From assembly GCF_009727055.1 (NCBI RefSeq), contig NW_024063873.1:1-64000 (forward strand): a stretch of DNA of 64,000 bases, read 5' to 3'. Positions 35,804-47,475 of the stretch are shown here, in pieces. The notes beneath the pieces are model-generated. The model saw nothing but the letters and a program-made list of their open reading frames with translations, was not told the DNA's origin and made no database searches. Position numbers and translations under genes: made by a program. This DNA comes from Benincasa hispida. Taxonomy: Eukaryota > Streptophyta > Magnoliopsida > Cucurbitales > Cucurbitaceae. Each line of letters begins with the position of its first letter. Position 1 is the stretch's first letter.

Positions 35804-38130
35804 CCATGTTTTGGGTTCTATAGACTGACTTACTATGTATGTCTAGATTGTCTCTGTGGCCCATGAATGGATTCCTCGTCATCGCCAAGTATATCCTATC
35901 AATTACAAGTTTTATGATAGTTGTGCATTAAAATATTTGTTTAGCTTAAATGTACCAATTATGTTCTAATGCTAGGTCAGTGACTCGTTAGAAGTTATTA
36001 TAAGAGGATTATCAGGTACGACACTACAAAAGGAGGAAAATAAAATAAAATAAATTATGAGGTCACTTGGCACTAGTTTATCTCATGGAAATTATGTTAG
36101 AAACGAACAAATACATATATCTCAGTTCAGAGATCTTAAAGGTTGATGAAACTATGTAGAGTTATGACAGTTTAGAAATAAAGGTATTTATATATTTAAG
36201 CCAAGGAATAAATTTTGGAGACAAGAATTGACCAAGGACTAGTGTTATGTTATGTGTTGGATAGTGCAATTTGTGGTAGTATAAATACGCAGGCCAGTAC
36301 TCAAGTATAAGGTTAAAAATTGTTTTATGGATAAGGACAAGAAGAAGAGACTATGGATCTATTAAAGGTTTTAAGATATTAAAAACCCAACACTTCGAGA
36401 ATAATTTTAGAAAGGATTCGTAAGTCATAATCATTTGGGTAATACTAAAACCTGGTGAATTAGGGAAAGTATATGGGTTCATATGAAGAATTATTTTGGA
36501 ATATTTAGCTAAGTTGATGTCATTAAGGGAAGCTAAAATAGTTGGACATGACCTTGGACTTAAAGGGGATAAAGTAAGGTGTTATTTGGTTAGGTTGAAG
36601 GATTATTCTAGTATACCTAGACAAAAACCAGAACCTTATTATGAAGAGGAGATCCAAGTTAGACAAATTTGAAGAAACAAAAGTCTTTTGGAGTTTAAAA
36701 GTATGCAAATTTGCAAAGAAGAATTCTACAAGATGGAAATTCTTAGTGAGAGAGATAAGATTTATGGAGAAGTTAAGTAAAATATAATTCAATAAAGAGA
36801 TTATGTTCCACATGCAAAGTGAAAAAAAAAAAGGTGTCTTGAATTTAGTGGTTTTATCAAGATAAGTGTAAAGGAGAGAAAAGTATCCAAAGAAGTTTAC
36901 TTTTTGGAAAGAGAAAGGAATTTAATGTGTTCGAAACTCCTAGTTAAGTATGGTTTGAAGGCTTGATAAGAGGGGTTAAAAGGTATTTGTTTTGGTGTAA
37001 AAGAAGAATACCTCATTATCATGTGGAACTTTAGGACGATATGTGTTAGATGAAAAGATAGCTTAGGTAGATGATTGGTATGAACTTTGTTTTAACACAA
37101 GAATCTGTTACCGAAATAGAAGGTTGAGAAGGGATAAGTTAAAAGGGAGTTACTAGTAACAGTAGATGTTCGAGAACTATTGATATGGTATGTTGAGCCT
37201 TCATTAGTTAAGACGTAAAACATTGAACTATGATGCAAATGTTGGGCATTAGTAAGATTTAAGGGATTTTGACTTTGTGTGCATGTGTTGGAAACATGAA
37301 CTAGCAAGACCATCAATTTGATTGAGAAAAGAAAATAATCCAATTCGAGGTAGATAATAATGGTATATGCACAAAAGTAAGTAAGTTGGAACTTCCAATA
37401 TAACTATTGGTATAAGGGATAGACTTGGCAATAAAGTTGAGTTAATAGTAAGAAGTTACTAAAAGTGGGTTTGGAGCATTACAAGATATTATGTATTCTT
37501 TTGCATGGGCAATGAGTTAACTAGCTTTAGGGAGTACGAGTAATCCAAGCTTGGACTTATGAATCAAGAAGGTTTTTTTTGTAAAAATCGACTTCAGGGA
37601 TCAATTATAGTTATTACGAGGTTATGGAATTGTGTTATCAATTGATTGGCGCTTTAGCATCCAGGGACTTCGAAATCTCATTTTCAGAGGGAATTTTAGA
37701 CTCATCCACAACAAGGTTTAAGTAATGATATGTGATTATTTTAAAGCTAAAGAATAATATGAGGATTGGCTCAAGCAAGTTGTATATCCCATGACAGTAT
37801 AGAGCCTTATAATGGGTTTCTCATGAATGTGAGGCTTAATTAGATAGAATTATTCTTGGACATGTAGACCCTAAGAAAGAAATCACAGTCAACGCTTCTA
37901 GAATAGAAGCAGTTGACCAAATTTGTTCTGGTACGTATCTTCAGAGGACACATTATATCGTATGATCAGTTTCTCCACTACACCTATGAAGTTTTCCTTG
38001 TGAAAGAATGGTAAGCTCAGATATCTGTTTTCAGTATATAAGACTTTCTTAATTTCATGACCGTTTTCACAGTTCTCAGCTCGGACGTGTAGAAGTGTTG
38101 CTGATTTTTTTTTCAACATCTTAAGTTTCA
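35804..38130 (+). repeat. Gypsy internal region without readable gag or RT
   Basis: AT-rich sequence with stops in all frames. Only faint fragments such as KIDFRD (near 37590) and a LDRII..LGHV-like word (near 37845) hint at reverse transcriptase. It is collinear with the minus-strand copy at 8480-10734, so both copies share the same degraded or non-coding interior. This suggests a non-autonomous lineage or a very old common decay. Confidence 0.6.
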
Positions 38131-39050
38131 TAGTTATTTATGGAAGGGGTTGTTACACCTCTTTCGATACTAGTTTCAGCTATGTCAAACGATGACCCTT
38201 GTGTTGCATCTAGTTTTTTTTTTTTTTTTTTTGAAGAGTGTCCAGTCAGCATTAAGTACTCGATTGGATTTTTTTCACCCATAGACTGATGGTCAAATAG
38301 AACGTCTAAATCAGATATTGGAAGATATGTTGTGCACTTATGCACTAGAGTTTTCAGGGAGTTGGGACTCTCGCCTGTATTTAATGGAATTCGCATATAA
38401 TAATAGCTATCAGCCTGCCACTGGCACATTGCCATTTGAGGTCCTATATGGAAAAAGTTGCAAGTCTCCAGTATGCCAGGGTGAGGTTTGTGAGAGGAAG
38501 TTGTTAGGACCTAAATTGGTGCAGACCACGAATGAGGCATTACAGAAGATCAGGGTTCGTATGCAAAAATCTCAGAGCAGACAGAAAAGCTATGCCGATG
38601 TAAGACGTAAGGACTTGGAATTTGAAACTGGTGTGAAAGTGTTCTTAAAAGTGGCACCCATGAAAGGTATTATGAGGTTTGGCAGGAAAGGGAAGCTGAG
38701 TTTGATGTTCATTGGGCCTTTCGAGGTATTGGAGTAAATTAGCCCCGTAGTTTACCGTTTGGTTTTGCCCCCAGCATTGTCTTCAGTTCATAATGTATTC
38801 CATGTTTCGATGCTAAGGAAGTATGTGACAGATCCGTCCCACGTAGTCGACTACGAGCCCTTGTGATTGAATGATAACTTGAGCTATGAGGAGAAGCCCA
38901 TAAAGATCCTTGCCAAGGAAGTTAAGACATTGCACCGCCGGGAAATTACTTTTGTGAAAGTCTTGTGGCAAAACCACCAGTTCAGGGAGGCCACCTGGGA
39001 GTGAGAGGATGAGATGAAAGCCCAGTACCCAGAGCTTTTTCAAGAATGAA
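38131..39050 (+). pseudogene. Gypsy integrase C-terminal half with chromovirus-type tail
   Basis: Order: an SNDDPC word (integrase DDE core region, near 38180-38200) broken by a poly-T run (38214-38232), then LSTRLDF, TDGQIERLNQILEDML (38282-38330; a stop replaces Q just before TDGQ), WDSRLYLMEFAYNNSYQPATG, PFEVLYGKSCKSPVC, KSYADVRRKDLEF and MRFGRKGKLSLMFIGPFEV. After a stop at 38736 comes VVYRLVLPP, HNVFHVSMLRKY, VVDYEPL, EVKTLHRREITFVKVLW and ATWE. The end resembles the C-terminal module of Tekay/Del-type chromoviruses that targets integration. The longest frame is 139 codons (38318-38737). Several stops and the homopolymer make it dead. Confidence 0.88.
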
Positions 39051-39059
39051 CTTTCGAGG

Positions 39060-39171
39060 GCAAAAGTTCCTTGAGGAGGGAAGAATGTAAGACCCAGAAT
39101 GTTTTGTTACCTGGAGTGTTTTACGGAGTGTTTTAACTTTCGAGGACGAAAGTTACTTGAGGAGGGAAAAA
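39060..39171 (+). other. Polypurine tract region of the gypsy element, duplicated
   Basis: The PPT tgaggagggaaaaa (39158-39171) directly precedes the 3' LTR. An earlier copy, ttgaggagggaagaatgtaa (about 39072-39091), is preceded by a similar tttcgagg..aaagtt block and followed by an LTR-start-like tgtaagaccc. A tandem duplication of the PPT/LTR boundary is the simplest reading. Confidence 0.75.
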
Positions 39172-41587
39172 TGTAACATCCCACACCTTTTTATTTATTA
39201 ATAATGTAAAACTTTTCCTTTTTCAGTAATTGTCCTTAGTTGAAGGGCATGTTTGGAATTTTGAATTTAAAGTATAAGTGCGAGGATTTAAGTGTTGTCG
39301 TGGAAATTATTCAAAAATTATTCAATTTGAAAAGTTATAGCGGGAATTAATTATTTTTGTAAAAAGGAAAGGATTTAATTAGAGTTTATACTATTTTCCT
39401 TTTTTTAATTATTATTTTTATTATTTTTATTATTATCATTATTATTATTATTATTATAGTATTTATTTAAAATAAAAAGGACCCCTCAGGCCCCCTCGTC
39501 CTTCCTCACGCTGAGCCCCCCCCCCTCCGTTTTCTGCTTTTCACGCTGCTCACTGCGTCGCGCCTCTTAGTCGTCCATCGCCATCGTTCGTGGGTTTCCG
39601 GCTGGCCAGATCCCATCGGTTCAGACAAAGCCACCAGTCGCCCAGCTCTTCAGTCGAGCGCTCGCCCAGACTTGCCCGGCCGCCCGAGCCCAAGCTGGTC
39701 CTCCACGCCGCTCATCGTGTAAGCTTCTGCCTAGCCGACTCTTTTCGCCGCACGTCCGCCGCTCTAAGCCCGACCAGATTTGAGCCGCCGATGTTCTCCT
39801 CTACCCAGATCTGATCCGAGTCTTTCCTTCGCCGCCCACCACGTCGCTGCTGCTTTCAGCACCGCCAGCCCTGTTCATCGCTAGGACCCGCCTACACCAC
39901 TACACTTGTGTTTTGGGTAAGTGATTGATTATTTTTGGGCAAGATTTTGGTTGATCTAGTTTGATTACCCATTTGGATTTTGGGTTAAAAATTTGTTATC
40001 TCTATATTTGGAATCCAGATCCAAGATTGGAGTACTTCGGAGTGCGCAGCGTGCTGTTTAGCGGATTCGAGTTCGTTCGGCAAGTATTTTTGGTAAGCGT
40101 TGTAACCCTTGTTGTTGATTGTTAGGCATCTTTCGATTGTTGGACTGAGGGAGAGTTTGGTTTTAGATTCTCGAAGGTTCCAAGTCGTCGTCCTTTGGGT
40201 TCTAAAATCTGCTAAGAGGAAATTTTGAGTCGAAATCTCGTGAGTGTTGGTTGATCAAGTTTCGTTGGGTAAGTTCATTGGTGATCCCTAAATTTAATTT
40301 GTATGTATGGATCTTGGTTCCATGAATTTAAAATTTGTGTTATGTTCTGTATTAGGGGACTTAGTTCAAGGGTTTTTGGTTGGACATCATTAGCTTGGAT
40401 TAAAAAATCAGAATTTGATTTCAAGGTAAGTAATCTTACTACTGAAACTACCCACGGGCCAGGCTTTAGTTGTATGCTAGCATGATAAGTGTATGTTATG
40501 GTTAATGTTAGCATGTTGATTGATAGTATGACCTAAATCAAAGTATGTTCTGGCACGAATTCTGATTTGTTTACATACACACCAAAGTACTTGATCGTTA
40601 GTATGTGATAGTATGTGTTTTCATATGTCGATGTCTGATCTGCTGGTGTTAAGGCATACTTGCATTTTGTGGATTCATGATGTAAGTTATACATGGATAT
40701 GTATAATATGTTATTAAGAAATATGTGTATGTGATGAAGCCATGGTATCAAGAATTTTTATGTATGTTTTAGAACTGTACAATGTTGAATCTTAGCACGT
40801 TAAGACTGTGTGAATATCCTCATTGATTAGTTAGATGCTCACCAGTTTGTGTTTCCTTCGGGAGTCACCAGTTTGTGTTTCCTTCGAGACTCACCAGTTT
40901 GTGTTTCCTTCGTGATTCACCAGTTTTGTGTTTCCTTCGGGATTCACCAGTTTGTGTTTCCTTCGGGATTCACCAGTTTTGTGTTTCCTTCGGGATTCAC
41001 CAGTTTTGTGTTTTTTCAGGATTCACCAGTTTGTGTTTCCTTCAGGATTCACCAGTTTTGTGTTTCCTTCGGGATTCACCAGTTTTGTGGGCATACTTAA
41101 CTACAATAGGATAGGACTCAGTCTCTTGTCTGTTTCATGTGTTTATGTGCCATATGCGGGTATCTAGAGGACATAGAAGCCCAGCCTGTGGTGGGGCTAC
41201 TTACTGAGTATTTCATACTCATTCTTTCTTATGTTGATGTTTCAGGTAAGTGTAGAGATGCACAGCGGAATTCGTGATCGTGTCACTAGGACTAGTTTTT
41301 ACGCTTCCGCATCATGAGATTTAGAGTTCTTTTCATGTTTCTCTTAATGTTTAGTTTTGATGTTTGAAACTTATTATTAAGAAATGTTTTTCATATGTAT
41401 TTATTAACCTTTATGATTTATGGGTACCCTATTATTGTTTTTAACAATTGCATTTAATAAATGTCTTTTGAACTTCTCTTGTTTTAATTAGCATTTATTT
41501 CAAATAACTGAGTGTCGTTTTAAATTCTTTGCATGCATTTATTTTAGTAGTGACCTTACCTAAGTCCTAGGGGGTCGGGTCGTTACA
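39172..41587 (+). repeat. 3' LTR of the gypsy element
   Basis: 2416 bp, starts tgtaacatccc and ends cgttaca. Collinear with the 5' LTR. It has the shorter minisatellite (40840-41076, 9 units) and small indels such as loss of about 14 bp near 41268. Confidence 0.92.
40840..41076 (+). repeat. Minisatellite, 9 units of 26-27 bp, in the 3' LTR
   Basis: Same caccagttt(t)gtgtttccttcgggatt unit as 34889-35260. Copy number differs by five between LTRs that were identical at insertion, so the array has expanded or contracted since. Confidence 0.92.
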
Positions 41588-41852
41588 GTAATATAAACTC
41601 AAATCTTAACTCCACCGCATACATTTTATACTGTAAACAACAAACCGACAACTTTTTGATTTATTTGTTACCGCAAAGTAAACTAAAAATTATTGCCACA
41701 TACTGTTTTTCTTAGTCCCTGAGTTCGACCCTGGGCTTACCAGGAAACTCGGTAGGATTTATACTTGGGTTCTGCTGAGAAAACTTGTTGCACAATGCAT
41801 TTTCCATCACCACAATTCCTTTCATTATTTCACCGCATAAAATAACGCATCA
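41588..41852 (+). repeat. End of Athila-like LTR G, after the gypsy insertion
   Basis: Begins with the gtaat duplication. It contains the U5 motif agtccctgagttcgaccctgg with hairpin CCTGG-gctta-CCAGG (41730-41744) and ends ...acgcatca just before the PBS. It continues the LTR interrupted at 33263. Confidence 0.8.
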
Positions 41853-41858
41853 AGTTTT

Positions 41859-41877
41859 TGGCGTCGTTACTGAGGAT
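41859..41877 (+). other. tRNA-Asp-type primer-binding site of the Athila-like element
   Basis: tggcgtcgttactgaggat resembles the tRNA-Asp PBS TGGCGCCGTTGCCGGGGAT with three differences. It lies six bases after the LTR end at 41852, on the plus strand. Confidence 0.8.
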
Positions 41878-42021
41878 TTCGAAAATACAGCGTGCTAATG
41901 GTAATTTTCTTATTTTCTTTGCAGCTTTCAATCTCTGGCGCATTACGACCCAAAGATTGAAAGAACGTTCCAACGAAGATTGAAAGATAGCCGCCAACAA
42001 AAACAACAAGAGAAAGATAAA

Positions 42022-42275
42022 ATGGCGGAACAAACTGGAAATGGAGCACCAAATGAAAATAATGTCATGGAAAATCCCATCCTATTGGCGAATGACCGCA
42101 ATAGGCCCATTCGGGACTATGCATCGCCCAACCTCTACGTTTTCTCCCCAGGAATCATGAGGCCCGATCTTGATGGATCGAGATTCGAAATGAAATCGAT
42201 GATGCTGTAAATGATCCAGACTGCTGGACAGTTTGGTGGGAGGCATGGCGAGGATGTTTCGGATGGTTTCCTCTA
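42022..42275 (+). pseudogene. Athila-type gag, N-terminal fragment
   Basis: Start chosen at 42022 (MAEQTGNG); an upstream in-frame Met at 41980 is also possible. The frame has NVMENPILLANDRNRPIRDYASP, then FSPGIMRPDLDGSRFEMKSMML, a TAA stop at 42208 where glutamine is expected, and after it MIQTAGQFGGRHGED. The IRDYA..P, FE.K..ML.MIQ and GQFGG order is typical of Athila gag. About 80 residues remain of a protein usually several hundred long; the sequence then switches to a copia leader near 42290. Function in the family: capsid. Dead here. Confidence 0.85.
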
Positions 42276-42289
42276 TTCTTTAAAGCTTT

Positions 42290-44480
42290 CTTTCGTTTTT
42301 AAGTTCATTTATAAGGGCCCCTGTGTTTTTGGGCATAGTGCAGTGTTATCGAGTATGTATTCAAAGTGTTTGAGTCTGTAAAAGTCGTTTGTGAAGAAGC
42401 TTCAGAGCATAAAGACGTCGTTCTCATCATGGAAGAAGACCAAGAGTTGGTCGCATCGTGTAGCCTGAGCTAAACGATCATTTAGATTTAGCTATGTGAT
42501 CGTGTAGAAAAGTTCTACCCGATCGTGTAGTATTTGCTAAATGATCGCATGGATGATGCTGAACGATCGGGTAAAGTGTTTACTCGGTCATGTTGTGTTG
42601 GCTACCTGATTGTGTAGACGATGAGGTAAACGATTGTTGAGATTTTAATTCATGTCCTATGGTAGGCACATGCACTATACGATTGAGTTAGCCAACATGC
42701 TTCATCATATAGTCACAGGTTACTTGATCCCTTGGTATACGGTACATTGACGTTTTCTCCGTGATCGTTTAGACGATCATGCTTCACTGCATCGTTGTCG
42801 TCTATACGATCATTTAGGCATGCATTACACGAGGTGCGCTACACGATGGCATGGTCTTCATGCTTCATCACATTGTCATAGGCACACGATCCATGCTATA
42901 CGATCGTTTACTCTCGTTCAGCATCATTAGACAACCACATGGAGCTGTTATACGATCCCTGGAATGAAGCTTCACTCGGGCGGTTCAAGACCCAATTCGC
43001 CTGTTTGAACTGGTTGGCTCGTTGGTTTTGTAATATATAGCTTTATTTTTCCCATTTTTGAGGTTAATTATTTCAGTCCATTGATTCTTGATGAATGTAC
43101 ATATGATGTATGTTTATTCTTTATTTGTCATAAAGTATGTCATATAGCTTTTAAAACCCACCATAGGTTATGCATTGTCATGCATCATCTCTATACTGTA
43201 AGAGTTGTGATATAGTAGCTTGCATCACTAAATTACTTTAAAGCATGCTCATGCATCATATAATATAAGAGTTATATTTATGCATGCATTAAACATATTC
43301 ATGCATCATCTTTATATTATAAGTGTTATAGTATAAGGGTGTATGAAAGCATGTATTCTTGTTTCATTACATAATTATATAAGAGTTATATATAGCAATG
43401 AATGAACAATGCATGAGGCATGACACATGGGATAAATTTATAAAAGTTATAAATACCTAGTCTAGCTTAGCAATGTGTGATTTTAGTTGTTTCTTTTATA
43501 AGAGTTATATAAGAAATTAGAACTAAAATCAATAAGAAAGAAATGCATGCAAACTTAGGTTTAATCAGGTTTTAAAAGAGTTTTAAAATTTGTTAGAGAT
43601 AGACCTAAGATCGCACTTCTAATGAGATTAGAAACGTAAGTTTAATCTTTTAATTGGTTTAATAGGATTCATTGTGTAATAAAAGATTAAATATGTAGCA
43701 AATCTATCTATAAGGAACCTTTTGACTAAGGCGGGTTCTATCTAGGCTGGGGTATTTAAGGTGACGGAAATGAAACACCTCTACCTGTGAACATACCTGG
43801 AAAGGTGAATTAGATAGATTTGTTGCATGCATGCAAATTCGATGATAGTCTGTTAAAGTGTTTAATGGGACTTGATTTGAACTTGTTTAATTATCAAAAG
43901 CAAAAGCTGTTTTTGAGCCAATTAAACTCACACTTGGATAAAATCAGTAGCTGGATTGTCTAAGTTAATGAATCCCTAGGTAGAACATTCAGTGGAAGGT
44001 TCTTGGGGTATATGATACTTCACTTAAACTCTACATGTTTCTCCTTAAAGTTCACACCGTGAGATCTATCCTCGGCCTCGTGGCACCCTAAGAGTGTCCC
44101 CTTAAAGGATGGTGTTTGGGTAGGTCAATAACAAGTTGAACAGAGAGAATTTTCATAGTAAGTGGGAGTGGGACATGTGATAATATATCCCTCGGTCTCT
44201 CTCATTAGGTTGGATAACATTTTGTGCATCGCCTCGAGGCACCCTAGGAGTGTCCCTCTAAAGGATAGTAGTTTTGCACAACTCTTTATCTAATCTCCTA
44301 AATAGGATAAGATCGCTTTAGTCTCTTGTCCTAATCTACTTTTTCCCTAAGGGGGGCGCATGCCTAAAATGAGGGATTTCACTTACCAAAATTGTTAAAG
44401 GTTAACATATTCTGGACCAAAAAATGGTGACTATTAGGTTCAGTTGCAAGAGTTGTTTCTATCTAATGGTTGAGAATGTC
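42290..44480 (+). repeat. Copia non-coding leader, plus strand (copy C)
   Basis: Collinear with the minus-strand leader at 17165-19263 and the plus-strand leader at 51632-53600. Landmarks: gggcccctg..tttttgggcata (42314-42340), a CGATCGTTTAG-type array (42470-42960), acccaccataggttatgcat (43157-43176), TATAAGAGTTATA repeats (43190-43520), and two copies of a gcacc..gtgtccc block (44040-44110 and 44225-44280). It starts abruptly after the Athila gag fragment and ends in gttgagaatgtct near 44480, with no PBS, LTR or gag of its own attached. Confidence 0.8.
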
Positions 44481-44514
44481 TCATCCCAGTGAAGGGGAAT
44501 TTGAAGAAGAAAGG

Positions 44515-44526
44515 GTTCTGATACCA
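44515..44526 (-). other. Primer-binding site next to LTR F
   Basis: Minus strand tggtatcagaac, one mismatch from the initiator-Met PBS, three bases beyond the LTR end. Its presence on the outer side of LTR F is unexpected because a pol gene and PPT lie on the other side (see findings). Confidence 0.8.
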
Positions 44527-44528
44527 AT

Positions 44529-46287
44529 TGGTAGAGTAAGAAAATATGCAATGAAAGTATCAAGGATCTATAAGCATTTAGATTCACTAATTTTGGCAGA
44601 AACTAAAGCATGCTCATCTAAATAAGAGGGTTTTAGATTATACCTTTGAAGAACTCTTCAAGAACATGATTGTACAGTAGCAGCCTTCACCAAAGATCAC
44701 TGTGAACCACCTCAAGATCTTCCCCACTGTCCTCTTGAAGCTCTAGACTAAGTTGTGGGATGCAATAACAACTTGAAACGATGAAGTACAGAGAAATACT
44801 CACAGCAGCTCACTTCAAAGAACCCTTTCTTCTCACTGAAATTTTCTCTCAAAATTTCTGTATTGCATGCCTTCAACTCACTCCAATCTTCTTTATTTAT
44901 TGCAGATGAACATGCAAAGAAGAAATGTGCATGACTTGTAGCTCATGCTTGGAGTATTAATGAAGAAGAAGAAGTGGACTTTATGTGAGCATGAAGAAGA
45001 TGATATTGGAAATTCAAGTTTTTCCATTTTGGTGCATGCAAATCGATTTTTCCATTTTTCTTTTAAAATAAAAATCTTGATCTCAAATTTCAATTTTGAT
45101 TTTAAATAACTGAAAAATAATTTTCTAAAATTAATTTAATTTAATATCAAATATTAAATTAATTTTTGCACAATAATCATCTTCATATATTTAAATCATA
45201 TTTAAATATATATTCTCCTATTCCGTTTAATATGAACGTTTCAAATTAATTTCTCAAGCTACTCTAAAGCTTAACCATTTACGAGCTAGTAGGGAGACCT
45301 CACGGACCTACAGGTCATGGGCTCCAACGATTCGAGATTAATTGGCTAAACTCATTAGTCCGATCTAACCCCATTCATTAACTAATAGGACACTCCACTA
45401 TAGCCCATAGTTGAACTCCCCTCACTGTAGATATATTATGTCCACTTTATAACCATAATCAGTAAGTCGATCCTTCACAGGTTGTTCATAATCACAGCTA
45501 GGTCAAAATTACCGTTTTACCTCTGTGAATACATCTTGTTCCTTAAGTTCCTACTAACCCTCTAATGAACAATTCTGATTCATAATCAAATCTTTTCTCT
45601 ATCATAAGAAGGCGGGGCCCCGATTGTTGAAGATCTGAAATCAGTACTTAAGAAAACAACCTATCTACTAACCCTAAATCGAGTAGGAGTGAATTTCATC
45701 TTGCAAGGCTATGTCCCCAACTATTCATCCGGTCTTATCCCCAAAATGGGAAGCTTATTGAGCAATGTTGTTGGACTACTCTCACCGTTTGTCGATCAAA
45801 GTATATTCCCAAACAAACAGAAGTTCATAGCTAGCTCAAGATTAAGATCGAGTTCACCTAAGTTATTAGATAAATGAAATAGTTAGTTTTAATAGTAAAC
45901 GGTCATTATAAAGAAAAGTGACTATTTTCGTGGTCCAGTCTATATGCAAACTCATTGCATAGGATACCCCCACTCACATGTCCCAACATGAACAATTTAT
46001 GGATCACCTCGTTTCTAGCACTTCACATCTTCTTGTAACAACTACAAGTAGGCCGCATTCAATAGTGTTACAAGGATGAGATACCCAATTTCATCCATAT
46101 ACTTATTAGACAATTTAAGCTATATACTGTTAACTTGATCCTGTTTATGTCACTACATAAAGTTACAGTATTCAGACTATAGCCAAGGATACGTTTATTG
46201 GATTTTCATAATAAGATGCCAACAAGTCATTATTATTGATAAATAGAATATTTAACATGAATTACGAGTTCTAGGACATTCCCAACA
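44529..46287 (-). repeat. Copia LTR F (minus strand)
   Basis: Minus strand: starts tgttgggaatgtcctagaactcg at 46287, preceded by PPT-like actggaagat, and ends ...cttactctacca at 44529, followed by a PBS. 1759 bp. Shared copia-LTR words include cccactcacatgtcc, aacctgtgaaggatcg complement, cctctaatgaacaat and gatatattatgtcc. The 62-codon frame at 45689-45877 is spurious. Confidence 0.85.
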
Positions 46288-47475
46288 ATCTTCCAGTTGG
46301 ACTAAAACTCCAGTGAGAACAAATATATACAATATAATGCTAAGAAACATAATGGGAAAAAATACAATAAACTAAGGCATCTCAAATACCATAAACATTC
46401 TCCCACTTGCCCTAGATTAGACTACCCAGAGTTCTAGTCCAACTAGGTGGCCCTCGAATACTTTAGCCAAGAGGGCCTTTGTGAATGGATTAGCAAGGTT
46501 GTCTACAGAGGCAATCTTTGTGATGATCACATCTCCTCTGTGTACTATCTCTCGGATGAGATGGTACTTTCTTTCATTGTGTTTTCAACGTTTGTGACTC
46601 TTGGGTTTCTTTGAGTTGGCAACTGCCTATTTTTCCTTTGACAATTGAATTCCATGCCTAAAAGTAATAAACCTTTCTTGAAATTTTGCATATTATACCT
46701 TGAAAACGTCTTGCCAATATAAGATGCATGAGATAGTGCCAATGTTCTATTCTTTCGGTTCCAAAAGATCTGTATTCCTAGAACATATTGAGCATCACCC
46801 AAATCTTTCATTTGGAACTGTGTTGCTAACCATCTATTTACGGCAGCAAGAAAACTTGTCTCATTCCCAATGAGCAAGATATCATCAACATATATAACTA
46901 AGAATGCTACAGTTTTATTGACTATCTTCTTGTATACATAAGGTTCGTCAACGTTCAAAGCCATAAGATTTAATCGCAATGTCAAATCTTATATTCCAGG
47001 ATCTGGATGCTTGTTTCAATCTATAAATGGATCAATTAAGCTTCCAGACTTTCTGTTCTTGTCCTTTTTCGATGAACCCTTTTGGTTGAGACATAAAAAT
47101 ACTTTCATCAAGATAACAATTGAGAAAAGCTATCTTGACATCCATTTGCCATATCTCATAGTCATAATATGTGGTAATGGCAAGAAGTATTCTTATTGAT
47201 TTGATCATGACAACAGGAGAAAAAGTTTCTTCATAATCAACTCCTTCTCTTTGGGTTACACCCTTTGCCACGAGTTTGGCTTTATAGGTCTGCACCTTGC
47301 CAGTTTTGTCTCGTTTTCTCTTATAGATCTGTTTATAACCTATAGGTGTTACCCCATGTGGTTGATCTAGAAGTTCCCAGATAAAGTTAAAGTACATAGA
47401 CTTCATTTCATCGTCCATAGCTTTTATCCATTGTTCCCTGTCGACATCTTCCATTGCCTTTTTAAAGGTTAATGG
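46288..47475 (-). pseudogene. Copia pol relic: reverse transcriptase and deleted RNase H
   Basis: Minus strand 47454-47032 reads MEDVDREQWIKAMDDEMKSM, IWELLDQPHGVTPIGYKQIYKRK, KAKLVAKGVTQREGVDYEETFSPVV and MDVKIAFLNCYLDESIFMSQP, the N-terminal copia RT. A frameshift near 47000 leads to 46985-46545 with the catalytic LVIYVDDILLIGNE (YVDD), QFQMKDLGDAQYVLGIQI and MQNFKKGLLLLGME. RNase H is mostly deleted: TNVE joins directly to YHLIREIVHRGDV and DNLANPFTKAL near 46560-46440. A PPT-like aagtgggagaatg complement (about 46400) and LTR F follow. The upstream side ends at the hAT element. Confidence 0.88.

Larger units (their letters stand above)
33264..41587 (+). mobile_element. Complete-ended Ty3/gypsy chromovirus-type element, coding region degenerate
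   Basis: 8324 bp: 5' LTR 33264-35789, PBS 35792-35803, internal 35790-39171, PPT about 39158-39171, 3' LTR 39172-41587, flanked by gtaat duplications. LTRs start tgtaacatccc and end ggtcgggtcgttaca. Only the integrase C-terminal part is clearly readable (38235-39050). The 5' 2.1 kb of the internal region has no intact frame and is shared with 8480-10734. It cannot encode its own proteins. LTR similarity is high apart from minisatellite copy number, so insertion is fairly recent compared with its surroundings. Confidence 0.93.
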
